Below, one piece after another: positions 54,399 through 64,000 of a stretch of 64,000 nucleotides of DNA. Every line of letters begins with the position of its first letter. The stretch's first letter is position 1. A program made the position numbers and the translations under genes. The notes below the pieces were generated by a model. It was not told where the DNA came from. It saw nothing but the letters and a program-made list of their open reading frames with translations, and did no database searches. The stretch is from assembly GCA_030704615.1 (NCBI GenBank), contig CM060731.1:8990001-9054000 (forward strand), given 5' to 3'. Source of the stretch: Takakia lepidozioides. Taxonomy: Eukaryota > Streptophyta > Takakiopsida > Takakiales > Takakiaceae.

Positions 54399-56820
54399 CC
54401 CCGTCTGCCTGTCTCTATATGTCTGCTCTTACCACGCCCTCAGAAATACCCAAACCGAACTCTTCTTTGCACCAAGGGTGGTTGCGTTTTCCTGCTTCTT
54501 TATCCTTTCCCTGCCTATGTCTTCATAAGTGTGCCGTAGTGGACAGGTTCAGGTGTGTTCCTGCTCCTTCTTCCTTTGCCTTCCTTCGTCTGCTGTGGTG
54601 GACAGGTTCAGGTATAGCTCTTACACACTTTGAATCACGGACGGAAACAAGCTCGCACCATCACAATGTAGACCCTCACTACAGCAGGCCAAAGCTCCTC
54701 CTATTGCTGTGGAAGGCGGCCCCAAGGCTGTCCTTCCCAAACAGATTACAGCTTCCTTCCATAACCCCACTCCTGCGCGCTGCAGTTTGACGCCAACCAA
54801 TACACGACCCAACGCAAGTCTCACGTCTCCCTCTCTCTCTCGATGTGTCTGACTCTCTCCCTCGCACTGTGACAACGTGCGGCAAGATGAAACAGAGCAG
54901 CAATAGCGGAGTCTGGTACTGTGCTGTCCCCCGCAAACAGGAAAGGGTTTGGACGGCTGCAGCGGGCTGGGCGGGCAGCACGCCGCCCCCTCTGCCCTCT
55001 GTCCGGATCCCAAATATGCGGCTTCCACGCGTTGGAAAACAGATTGTTTTGGCGTTGGGCAACCGATAGATCCTTCCAGATCTGCCCGAAATGCCCGGAC
55101 GGCGCTGCCCGCTGGACGGGTCAAACACTGTGAACGGGAGAGCCTTGACTGGAAGCAACGCCCCGCGCTACGAGGCACGCCGCGAGCGAGCCACGCCCGC
55201 ACCAAATCTCCGCTTGTTTGTGGGCCCTGTCTCTGACGGCACAATGATCGCTCACCCACTACCCTCAGTTTCTGAATGATGCAGGTGTGCTGCCGAATCT
55301 CCTCTCATCAAGCTTGAGGTTGGGATTCGGCGAGGCTTTTCAGAAACTTCTCCTGTGATGCAAGGCTCTTGTGCTTTGTTTGGCTATGGATCGCCTGAAT
55401 CCAACAAAAACAAGAGTAACCAAGCTGGTGAGGTACCCACACAAGACTAGGGAAGACTGTCGAGTAGGCAAACATTGCAGAATGTGGGTGGGGGTGTTGC
55501 TTTCTTTCCATGGAAGTGTTTTTTCTCCTTTGGTTCTCCTGTGTAACTCGTCTTGCATAATCCAGGGCCTGTTGTGAGATAACTACAGAGGACAATTTGC
55601 AGTGGGAGGCCGTTGATTTTTTTCTATGCCATATGGGAAAAGCTTATCCTTCCAGGAAAACTTGAAGAAGCACTGGGCCTGCAGAAGCACTGGGCCTGCA
55701 CTTTGAGCTGACTTTCAGCAGCAGGTTGTGAAGACCTTCAATCAAAGTGGCATACTGAAGTGATGTCAAAGGAAGAAACAGTTTGCAACCCAGAGAAGGA
55801 ACCAGATAGATCAAAATGAAGGAAAATAGTGGAGGACACCAGGTAGTAGTTCCTGGGGTCTTCTGCCAGCAACTGCACCTCTACTACTGAAGCTGGGAGC
55901 GTGAGGAGCTTGATTTATAAGCAACACAATGGAACCCAAAGGCTTGTCAAGGGCATGGGGATATTATAACACGAAAGGGAAATGTGTCAAGCAATATCCA
56001 GACCAACATTGGTCACGAATTGCGAAAGCTCCTATTTTGTCAAGAGATGCAGCGCTTTTTTGGCTTTCTATGAACAAAGATACAATACACGGGCAGATTC
56101 CAGGTCTGCAATCATAACTTATCCACTGAGTGGGAACAGCGTAGTCCCTTCCCTAGAGACGGGCCATATGAAGTCCTACTTGACCATTAGTTGCTGGGGG
56201 ATGCCTTAAAACTTCTAAGCTATACTCCATAACAGATCAAGTCCATCCTGAATTTCTTCCTCAAGAAAAGCTATATCACATAGCACAATTTCCCAGCCAA
56301 AAGCTACTAATGTTTTCCTTTTCATTGACTTTTTGTGTGATATACAAGCCAGTTTAGGCCATCAAATTATGTACATAAGAACATCTGGAGGGTGCCTCCT
56401 TGCATCCTTCGTGATGAAGAGACACATCTCTGACCAAATAGAATACACCCAACTCTGGATGCAGAAATTGCTTAAGCATCAATTGAACTTGAGTGATTCC
56501 CCTAACTAACAGTATGATGGGCGCAGTGGCAGGTTAACACACAGGACATGCTCACAAACCCCCGCATTATTTGAACCCTCTTGAGGAAAGGGGAAGGCCG
56601 TGTCTAGGACGACCTTTGTGCAAAGACTTGGCTCTACGAACAGGTTTGCACTGCATCAGACAGTAGATATTTGGGCTGGATTAATCTGGCAGCTCATGGA
56701 GACTAAGCACAATGAAGAAACACAGCTGCACAGGCAACCCTAAGTAGCAATAAGACAATAGAAGAAAATATGAGTTGCAAGACTGGACAACACAAGCTGT
56801 CTCTCTCTTTTTCTGATTGA
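54399..56820. other. VQ leader and spacer, no gene seen
   Basis: Contains CT-rich leader sequence (about 54825-54845) upstream of the VQ gene and GC-rich frames on both strands around 54.6-55.3 kb that look fortuitous. Nothing recognisable between 55.3 and 56.8 kb. Confidence 0.4.
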
Positions 56821-58125
56821 CTAAAGAGGTGGAGCTCCACCAGAAGGCACCTCATACACAGAGAGAAATGACTTAGGAGATATCTTGTCCAAAGCAAGCC
56901 GAGTTGTGGCAGCCTGCTGCACTGCGACCCCTTCCCTCTCCACAAGAACTGCATGCTCAATTTCATCGTAATGCCCTCCCCCTTGCGATACAAAGGCTAC
57001 AATGGCTGCCTGCAGAGGAGGAAGGCCTGGATTATAGGCTGCTGACTCCATATATGAGCCATTATAAATCCCACCCGTGCTGGTCAACAATGACAAGCCT
57101 GAGGGGCAGCCGCTGTATGGAGCATACGAAGAATTTGCAGCTTGGAGAGCTGTGATTTGAAGTTGAGAAAGTAGGTGAGTAGAGAACGTTTCACCTTCAC
57201 ATAAGGTGTTGACATGAGGAGGACGTGATCTCGAATATAATCTTGCAGAATTTTGCTCTGCCCTTGACAATTTGGAAGTAGCGCCTTCCCCATTTGCAGG
57301 ACGGAGGGAAGATGAAGCCGAAGTTTCCTGGTTTGTATCCTTCTGCCAGGATAAATGACCTTCGGGGATTTCTGGTGATCCACAGTCCAAAGAGGGTCTG
57401 CTTCTAAAGGAATTTTCAATCAAGTAATCCCCATTGACCCCCTCACTTGTAAAACAGTCCGAAGGGATCTCTCCATTTAGGATCCTGCCCGGGATGGTAA
57501 CAGCGGAGGTGATAGAGAGACTTTGAAATCCATGAGAACCGTCGTCCGAAATTCCAGACGAAGCAACCAAATGGTCGCTAGAACATCGAAAGCTTGAAAT
57601 GTCAGGACAAGAGAAAGTACCCAAAGCCAAACCGTTTTCCCGGGGTTCGAGGAGGAGAGGAAAAGCCCTATCCAAGAGATCTTCTGGCCCAAATCTGTGC
57701 GGGAGGAAGTGCGAGAGAGATTGTGCCTCTTTCTGCTTTGCATCCGCAATTAGCACTGTAATCTCCCCTGCTCCACGCAACTCTTGCAGGAATTGCCTGC
57801 AATGCCCACACGGTGCTGCCGACACGGCAATGAATACCAATCGCTTCTCCCCGTTTTGCGCAGCATTGGCAACCATAAACTGCTCAGCGTGTACTGAATG
57901 ATTCAGCGGGAGACCCTTGAACTCCAAATTCACCCCGCGAAAGATGCGACCACTTGCTCCCAGCCCCACAGCTCCCACATGAAATTTGGATATGGGTGGC
58001 CTAGCCAATGCCGCAGTGGACGGCACAAGGCTGGCAATGTACTCTTCCAGGGACAGCCCCGATGCTTTATGCAGACGTTCCACTTCATCTGCCTCCATTA
58101 CGAAGGCTGCATTTCCTTCCTTCAT
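56821..58125 (-). CDS. CDA: Cytidine deaminase, two-domain plant type
   Basis: Zinc-dependent hydrolase converting cytidine/deoxycytidine to uridine/deoxyuridine in pyrimidine salvage. With the start at 58125 it has 434 residues. The catalytic domain shows ISKFHVGAVGLG, the HAE triad (His79, Glu81) and PCGHC (Cys106, Cys109). The second, non-catalytic domain has AANSSYAPYSGCPSG, then SYMESAAYNPGLPPLQAA. A linker of roughly 130 residues rich in Ser separates them, longer than in Arabidopsis CDA (about 300 residues in total). The frame stays open upstream to 58467, but TTTTGCTTCAG at about 58138-58148 looks like a 3' splice site, so the upstream part is probably intron and leader. Confidence 0.9.
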   Translation of the reverse strand: MKEGNAAFVMEADEVERLHKASGLSLEEYIASLVPSTAALARPPISKFHVGAVGLGASGRIFRGVNLEFKGLPLNHSVHAEQFMVANAAQNGEKRLVFIAVSAAPCGHCRQFLQELRGAGEITVLIADAKQKEAQSLSHFLPHRFGPEDLLDRAFPLLLEPRENGLALGTFSCPDISSFRCSSDHLVASSGISDDGSHGFQSLSITSAVTIPGRILNGEIPSDCFTSEGVNGDYLIENSFRSRPSLDCGSPEIPEGHLSWQKDTNQETSASSSLRPANGEGATSKLSRAEQNSARLYSRSRPPHVNTLCEGETFSTHLLSQLQITALQAANSSYAPYSGCPSGLSLLTSTGGIYNGSYMESAAYNPGLPPLQAAIVAFVSQGGGHYDEIEHAVLVEREGVAVQQAATTRLALDKISPKSFLSVYEVPSGGAPPL

Positions 58126-58519
58126 TGCATCAACCTGCTGAAGCAAAAATGAAGAGCGAAGATCAACCCACAGACTTAAGTTTGCTAATACATGTAGCCC
58201 ATCTTCGGAAAGATCAGATGCAGAGACACAGACTGCACCGTGGAAACTAGAAACCTTCCAGGTGCGTGTGAATGAAAGAGAAGGAGAAGGAGAGAATGAT
58301 GAGTTAACTTCAGTGCTCCATCCTCTCTGTCTATGACTTTCATTCACTCTCCCGAGGGCTCTTTCCATGTGGGCTTGGACGACATGGGACTCGGTCTCCT
58401 TGGGTCTTTCCCTGTGAACCCCTCCGAGAGAATCGCGCAGGTTTGATCGGTCTCGGTTTGTCTCCACGTTAATCCCGTCACACTATAGCGGCCATGGGCC
58501 TGAAATCTGGAATCGTGTT
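58126..58519 (-). other. Upstream part of the CDA gene (leader or extra N-terminus)
   Basis: Open in frame with CDA up to an ATG at 58467, but Ser/Arg-rich and without similarity to the family. An acceptor-like sequence just before the chosen start suggests a leader intron. An N-terminal targeting extension is the alternative. Confidence 0.4.
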
Positions 58520-59294
58520 GCTAATTTGTTGGTTTCCTGAGAAGATTCTCTACTGTTTAGAAACAATTCTCTCAGTACAACCACGATGTGACTACCTCTC
58601 ATCACATAGTTCTACATTTTCTTTCAGGAGTGTTGTTTGCAGATCGAATCATGTGTAGCAATGGCTCGCCCATCAATTCTTGGAATGGACTTGCTGCCTG
58701 TGCAGACAGCTGTTGTTGGCCTTCACACAACTATGCCCTGGCATCTTTTCAGTCATGATTTTTCTCACCTCTGCAATACCATCCCACCTGCTGCAGCATG
58801 TAGCTGTGCCGGAGCCAGTAAGTCGCGAATCACAACCATCCTGTGTTAACACTGCCTCCTCCTCTACAGTGCAATGCTGCAGGCACAGTCTGCAATAACA
58901 ATAGCCTTTCTTGCATGCCCCCTTTTCCTGTCAGGTCCAATTTTGACAAACCACATTCTATATGCCTCACTTGTTCTTATTCATTGACACTCAATTTGAA
59001 GATGCAAAATGACCTTTACAACATACATAATGGTTTTTGACATTGGTGCAGCTATTTGACCTCGCCGATGATAGAAGGAAGTTGAGCTGAGAGCAAGGCT
59101 CATATACCACTTGAGTGGATGGGATCTGTATGGGAACTTTTCCTCTGGCTCCAATGACCCAGAAAGTTGCATTCTGCAGGAGGGTTTGTGGGCATTTGTC
59201 CACAAAGTCATTGGGAGGCTTAACCCCCCACCAGATGAAGGTTGTGTCCCAGCACATTGCACAGTGTTGTTTCCGGACGCCACTGAGGACATTG
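58520..59294 (+). repeat. Dispersed repeat family, copy B
   Basis: Counterpart of 41389-42690 in the same orientation, more compact and containing short frames. It sits between the divergent starts/ends of CDA and the DUF1995 gene. See copy A for shared blocks. Confidence 0.65.
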
Positions 59295-59538
59295 ACTACC
59301 CAAGATCCTAGATCAACTGGCATGAACTGATTTCGGTCCCCATACGGCTCTAAATAAAGTAACCCGAGGGCCTACCAAGAATCGTTTACTGTGTAAAAAC
59401 ATTTAGCCCTGTTGAAGCACTGCGATCCAGAGCAGCGCTATTGTGTCCATATGCTTTATGAAAATTTTGCAGTTATATAACACATTGACTTGGTACACAT
59501 TACAACGGCTTCTTTCAACCACAACGGAGAGTAATACT

Positions 59539-62500
59539 CTAATTTGAGAGGGACCGCAGAAATCGATTAAACGAAGCAAATGCCCCCATGGCTTTCACCA
59601 AAGTTGACGGTTGCTCAGCAGCCTCACTGTCTCCACCACTCAGCAACAACATCTGCAAAATCCATCCACAACATTCCAACATTAGCACCATAGCTTCATC
59701 CAATATGAAACCATCAAAAAGCTATCAAAGAAGCTAGCAAACGTGCCACCGTTCATCCCAACCAATACCCTCATGGAGGAGAGTGCATCATGTACATCAA
59801 GGTCTTCAGGGCTGGGTCGACGTGGCTGCTCTGTAGCCAATACAAGGCGACCAGGCCGTGTCTTGTCATCCAGAAATACCTGCCAAAGCCTGCACACAGT
59901 GGGAGCGAAAGCAATCAGGGCCAATATAAGACATTGACTTCAGGGAAAAGCATGTCGAAGTACTCTTCAACCTTTGTGTTCCGTCTCTCATCACCAGCAC
60001 TAATCTTCACGCTCACACTGGCCTTGTGCCCACAACAATAGAGGACGACAGAGAGAGACTTTTGCATTATGGCATTTCTCACTATGGAATTCCTTTTACA
60101 TTTGGCTATGCTGAGATGTTTTGTGGGAGGTTTTCTGATTAAGGTAGACCTGCGACCACACCTCCTAATGTTCCTATCAAGAATTAGGAAGAAGTATGAA
60201 GCAGTGGATGGGCAAGAGAGATGTACCCTGGGTATTGCCTGAAGATTGTTCCATTTGATAAGGAGCGAACTGAGTAGACAGTAGTGAATGTACTGCAATC
60301 CATCAACACACATCAACTGTAAGGACTCCAAAATTGTTGATGACAAAGTAGATTGCCTTCCAACAGGAAAGGTGCCAGGATTACCTAAGGAGACGTTCAC
60401 GCATTCGCCGCACATTCAGACCAACACCCACATCACCACTCACTAAGCGAGGATTCCACATCACCAAAGGCCTAGCCTGTTCTCCCACCATAATGTCCAG
60501 CCACGTATCCACATGCTGTTAGGAGTCATCAGTGTACCCAATTGCAGATTCTATATAATTTATCTACCCTGTAGCTTGAACAATAAACTTCTTTTTACCA
60601 ATAAACACATGAGACCATAAGAGCCAACTCCCAAACAGTGCACACAAACAGACCATTCAGTGCTACGGAGTGAGCATCGAACCTAGCACCGACTTGCCTT
60701 TAAAAAATATAGGAATAAGACAGACAACTGGCCAGTTGGACAGCAACAGATGAAGGGTGGGCTCATCATGTATGACCCACTGGGTTTTTGCAAAGACGAA
60801 CATAATCCAAGTACCACGAACAGCAAGGGAGGATATGCCGGCAAAACACAAAGTGTGGGAGCAAAACTCACGAAAATTAGGGAGGTGAAAACATCATAAA
60901 TCACTGGCTAAAGACTGGCCATACAGTGAAACACACTGATATGTCAAAAAAAATCACAAAGCAAAGAAAGCCAACTGAAATTCATCAGTAAGAGGACCAT
61001 ACAGGGGTGTCATCATCCCCAGAGAGAAGGGATGCAATTCTTTCAACATCGGCTAGCATTTGATAGTCAGGAGCGACTAACACCACCACTTCATCTTCCT
61101 TCGTTACTGGCCTCCTATCATTCAGACTGCAACACCCCAGCAACTGATTATATTGAAGCAAGAACAGTAGTCTGATTGCAATTGTCCCAAGATGAGGAAG
61201 ACAGAACCACAGCCAGGCAGTACATTCAAAGGCTTCTTCTGATTGCTGAACCTACTTCAAACAAGGGGCCCCAACAGACATCCTTCCAGGTTGCTACTTA
61301 CCAGTGGAACATTACCTTGACATTGTTTCTTTGGATAGACTTGTGGACAAAAATTTGACCATTACTGCAAGAATACCATGGGCTTCCCACACAAACATCA
61401 ATGGCAATAAAGAGCTTCTTATGCCAACACCCCCTCCAAATGTAACAGAAGAACACGAGAAAGGGCTGAAAACCTGCCAAAGCTGAAAACTGCATCTTTC
61501 CACTGATACTTAACCAGAGCTTCTGACCCAGCATCAGGAAAAATTGCTTTCAGCCGCTGCACACCCGCTGCACAGGGTCAACTCTCATCATTCTCTGATC
61601 CAAAACCACATCTCCTGTTTGCTAAGTGCATGCATTTCAGTTTCTATGAACCACCATTAGATGTGCAACCAATAGCATAGCTAATAGGAAGGTAAGTTAA
61701 CATAATGCAGATATGAGGGACAAGCATCCCTCGCATTCTGCCTCCATTTAATATGTCAATGCTAGGAAGCCCTTTGCCATAAATCTACGCAGCTTTTTGA
61801 GCAATTCCAGTAACTTCTAACTCGGAGTTGGACATAACTGTAGTATAACAGGTGACTTGATACAAACACAAGTGCTCTTACCAGTAGCAATGAAGGTCCT
61901 ATGGTGACATAACACTCATAAGAGGTCGTGGGGAAAGGTAACCTGATTTCCCAAAAGTTCTTGCAATGTGTCAAGAAACAATCTGGAGAGATCCCACAGT
62001 CGCTGCTGTGCACCCTCTTCGTTCAAGTTATCCAACTCAGGCAACAATAGCTCTGCCTGCCCTAGTTTGTCCCCGCATCACCACACACGGTTTCAGCCAC
62101 CCTTAAGCCTTTCCTAAAAACTAGAATTCGGCTCTGGGAATTCCCCCGCACTAAAGAACCCAGCTCACATGAAAATAACCTAGAACCCTTAGTAGTCAGC
62201 TCTCCCACAAATTACAGCTGTCTTGAAAAATGCTCGTAAACACCCATCTGATGCCAGAAACTGTAAAAATTACAAATGATGCAGCAAATTTGCAACAAAG
62301 GAAAGTGAGAGGCAGTGGTCAGAAATCTCCTGTGACAATTATTTGTGGATTCATGGCAATGCTATCCATCTGTCTTTATCTCTTCCCTTTCATACTCTGT
62401 CCCATTCCCTCACACTCTGACCCTCCCTTCCTCCTTCCCTCCCCAACTTCTGTAACCTTGCAGCAGTGCACAAATTCTCTCTTACATAAATGAGAAGAAA

Positions 62501-63999
62501 TTCAAGGATATCAAACTACACATCGATCCTTTCTCCTCATCTTTCCTGCTCTGATCAGTTTCCCCTGCCCATATAGGTGATAGAAAGAAAGCACATAACT
62601 TAACACGTGTAGGGCCTAATCAACCTCCACTACAACATTCCAGCAGTGAAGGGCTGGTAAAGGCCCACAGGTTTGCTTTGGGCAGCTGTTCTTCTTGCCG
62701 TATGCCACAACTCTGGCACACAGTTCGGCCAGCTGCCATCGATGTCTCCCTTTGTTCAAAAATAATCCTTTGTAGCACACACTAACATTTACAGCAGACG
62801 TTTATGCAGTCACCCTCATCTACTCAATATACCCAGAAGCAGTTTTCCCAATTACGACGAGACAAAACAATGTAACTTTGCAGTAGCTTGTGTAAAACTT
62901 CACATGAGTGAAATTGGGGCATGATACTGCTCTTACTTTTCCGCACTACTTACAGACAAAACCCTGTGTACAACAAATGCTCCCATAGAAAGGGTTCTTA
63001 CTATGGCTCGTGTGCCTCCAGAAGACACAAACGTTGCAGTGGCTCCACTGGACTGTAGAACAGCATCCTCCAGATTGTCAGGCAGCACACTGCATGCATT
63101 TCGCCCTTGTAAGCACTCACACTACGGGACAGACCTGGATAAACTCATCGGAGTGTGGCCAACCAACACAAAAGAGCGACTAGAGCTTAACACACAGCTG
63201 TCCCTGGCAACTTAACCCTGTTTGAGATTACAGTTGCATGCTTACATCAAACAGGAAAGACAACACCCACCAATAACAACAAAGAAAAGCTACCAAAACA
63301 GTTTCCGTAAACCTTACCACGTAGCTACTGGCCGACTTTGAACACTCACTCTACCACTACAAATAAAGGAATCATGAGAAAAGAGGAGGAATTCAAAAGA
63401 AGGTGAAAGAAGCGACCGAAAAATGCGTGAGTTCCTCTCACTATAAATCATCTAGAGCTGTCAAAGCACCGCATTCATAGGTTTGTCGTTGCCTAACCCA
63501 GTTTGAACATAAATGTGGTCTGTCTGTGAAACAATGCATGGTTCTTCCCCTTCCCAAAAGAGGGAAGAACCACTTCTCATCCCTAACCTCTTCTTGTTAC
63601 AAACACTACAAACACGTGTATCGTCTGTATGGCTGACCGGTTGTTGTAAAAGTCGACATACCCTTCATCTTGAGTAACTTGCTCCTCCCCATCCTCACTC
63701 TCCTCTTCCCCTAAAGAAGAAGCGGCATCGCCATTTGCTGTCTCAACACCTTGCTTGAACTGTTGGAACTTGGCGAGTCTCCTGAGATAAGTTCCACGGA
63801 CCTCCCCCCCACGCCATTGCCCTCTCCCTGCAAGCACTGGATGGCAGCCGGGGATCTGAGCTTGAAACGATGTGGACTGGAAACCCCTGGCTACGACCAA
63901 GGAGCCAACAGCGGAATGAGAAGGTGCATGTGGGCAGTGTGCAGCAGAGCAAGAGAGCAGGCGGCGCTGGAAGACATGCGTTGTTGAGAGGAGCGCCAT
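59539..63999 (-). CDS. DUF1995 protein, chloroplast-targeted
   Basis: Plastid protein of the DUF1995/LPA3-like group, linked in plants to photosystem function (family knowledge). Nine exons, all phase-compatible: 63662-63999, 63002-63089, 61943-62056, 61474-61556, 61003-61126, 60385-60476, 60227-60292, 59769-59889 and 59539-59652, giving 379 residues. The first exon reads as a Ser/Arg/His-rich transit peptide followed by an acidic linker. Domain landmarks: VLPDNLEDAV, ELLLPELDN, WDLSRLFLDTLQ, LKAIFPDAGSEAL, DEVVVLVAPDYQ, RPLVMWNPRLVSGDVGVG, TFTTVYSVRSL, WQVFLDDKTRPGRLVLATEQ. The ATG is at 63997-63999, so the promoter is outside the window. No defects seen. Confidence 0.92.
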
Positions 64000-64000
64000 A

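Noticed and set aside
54621-55259. 212-codon minus frame upstream of the VQ gene
   Set aside because: No domain; overlaps other GC-rich frames and lies where the VQ leader is expected.
59915-60415. 166-codon minus frame in the DUF1995 gene
   Set aside because: It reads through introns in the wrong frame; the real exons there are 60227-60292 and 60385-60476.
61298-61474. Open stretch KFLSTSLSKETMS as a DUF1995 exon
   Set aside because: Direct joining of 61474 to 61126 restores the domain in phase, so this stretch is intronic.
1-64000. CRISPR arrays, bacterial operons, rRNA or tRNA genes
   Set aside because: No regularly spaced identical repeats with unique spacers, no ribosome-binding-site-led operons and no cloverleaf or rRNA core sequences were seen. 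The window is eukaryotic nuclear DNA.

Overview
The window looks like nuclear DNA of a land plant, most likely a bryophyte (moss-like). Evidence: a LATERAL ORGAN BOUNDARIES (LBD) transcription factor, a PLS-type pentatricopeptide protein with many MYAKCGS motifs, a VQ-motif protein, a plastid-type DUF1995 protein, plant-type CCCTAAA telomere-like repeats, spliceosomal introns and long CT/GA-rich leaders. The species cannot be fixed from sequence alone, and a lycophyte is not excluded. Host genes are sparse. || Layout: 0.6-3.4 kb, an LBD gene (minus strand, two exons). 7.9-12.0 kb, a decayed pogo/CENP-B-type DNA transposon with subterminal repeats. 14.7-36.3 kb, an island with no recognisable host gene. 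It holds a CATG-rich minisatellite (two copies 20 kb apart), a telomere-like satellite (18.6-20.7 kb), LTR-retrotransposon debris, and a set of decayed, formerly intron-bearing genes of virus-like or mobile-element-like character. These are a DUF7869-like gene in two separate halves on opposite strands, a gene with a ParB-like GGQHT motif, an octapeptide-repeat ORF and two FCP1/HAD-like modules. About ten copies of a 24-32 bp near-perfect palindrome (core CCTCCACTGGACAGTGGAGG) are scattered through this island only, several of them shortly before inferred 3' splice sites. || 37.7-64.0 kb is ordinary host chromatin: Rab7 (minus, seven exons resolved base by base), divergent from CGR1 (plus); a PPR gene whose upstream exons encode two OSB-type PDF motifs (minus); a small unknown two-exon gene (plus); a Harbinger/Tourist-like MITE; a VQ protein (minus); a two-domain cytidine deaminase with a long linker (minus); and a chloroplast DUF1995 protein (minus, nine exons resolved), whose start codon lies on the last bases of the window. 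|| How the genes work together: the host genes are not functionally linked. They cover nuclear transcription (LBD, VQ), vacuolar trafficking (Rab7), ribosome biogenesis (CGR1), organelle RNA (PPR), pyrimidine salvage (CDA) and plastid function (DUF1995). The strongest candidate for something undescribed is the palindrome-punctuated cluster at 15.6-33 kb. It is now broken by frameshifts, stops and retroelement insertions.
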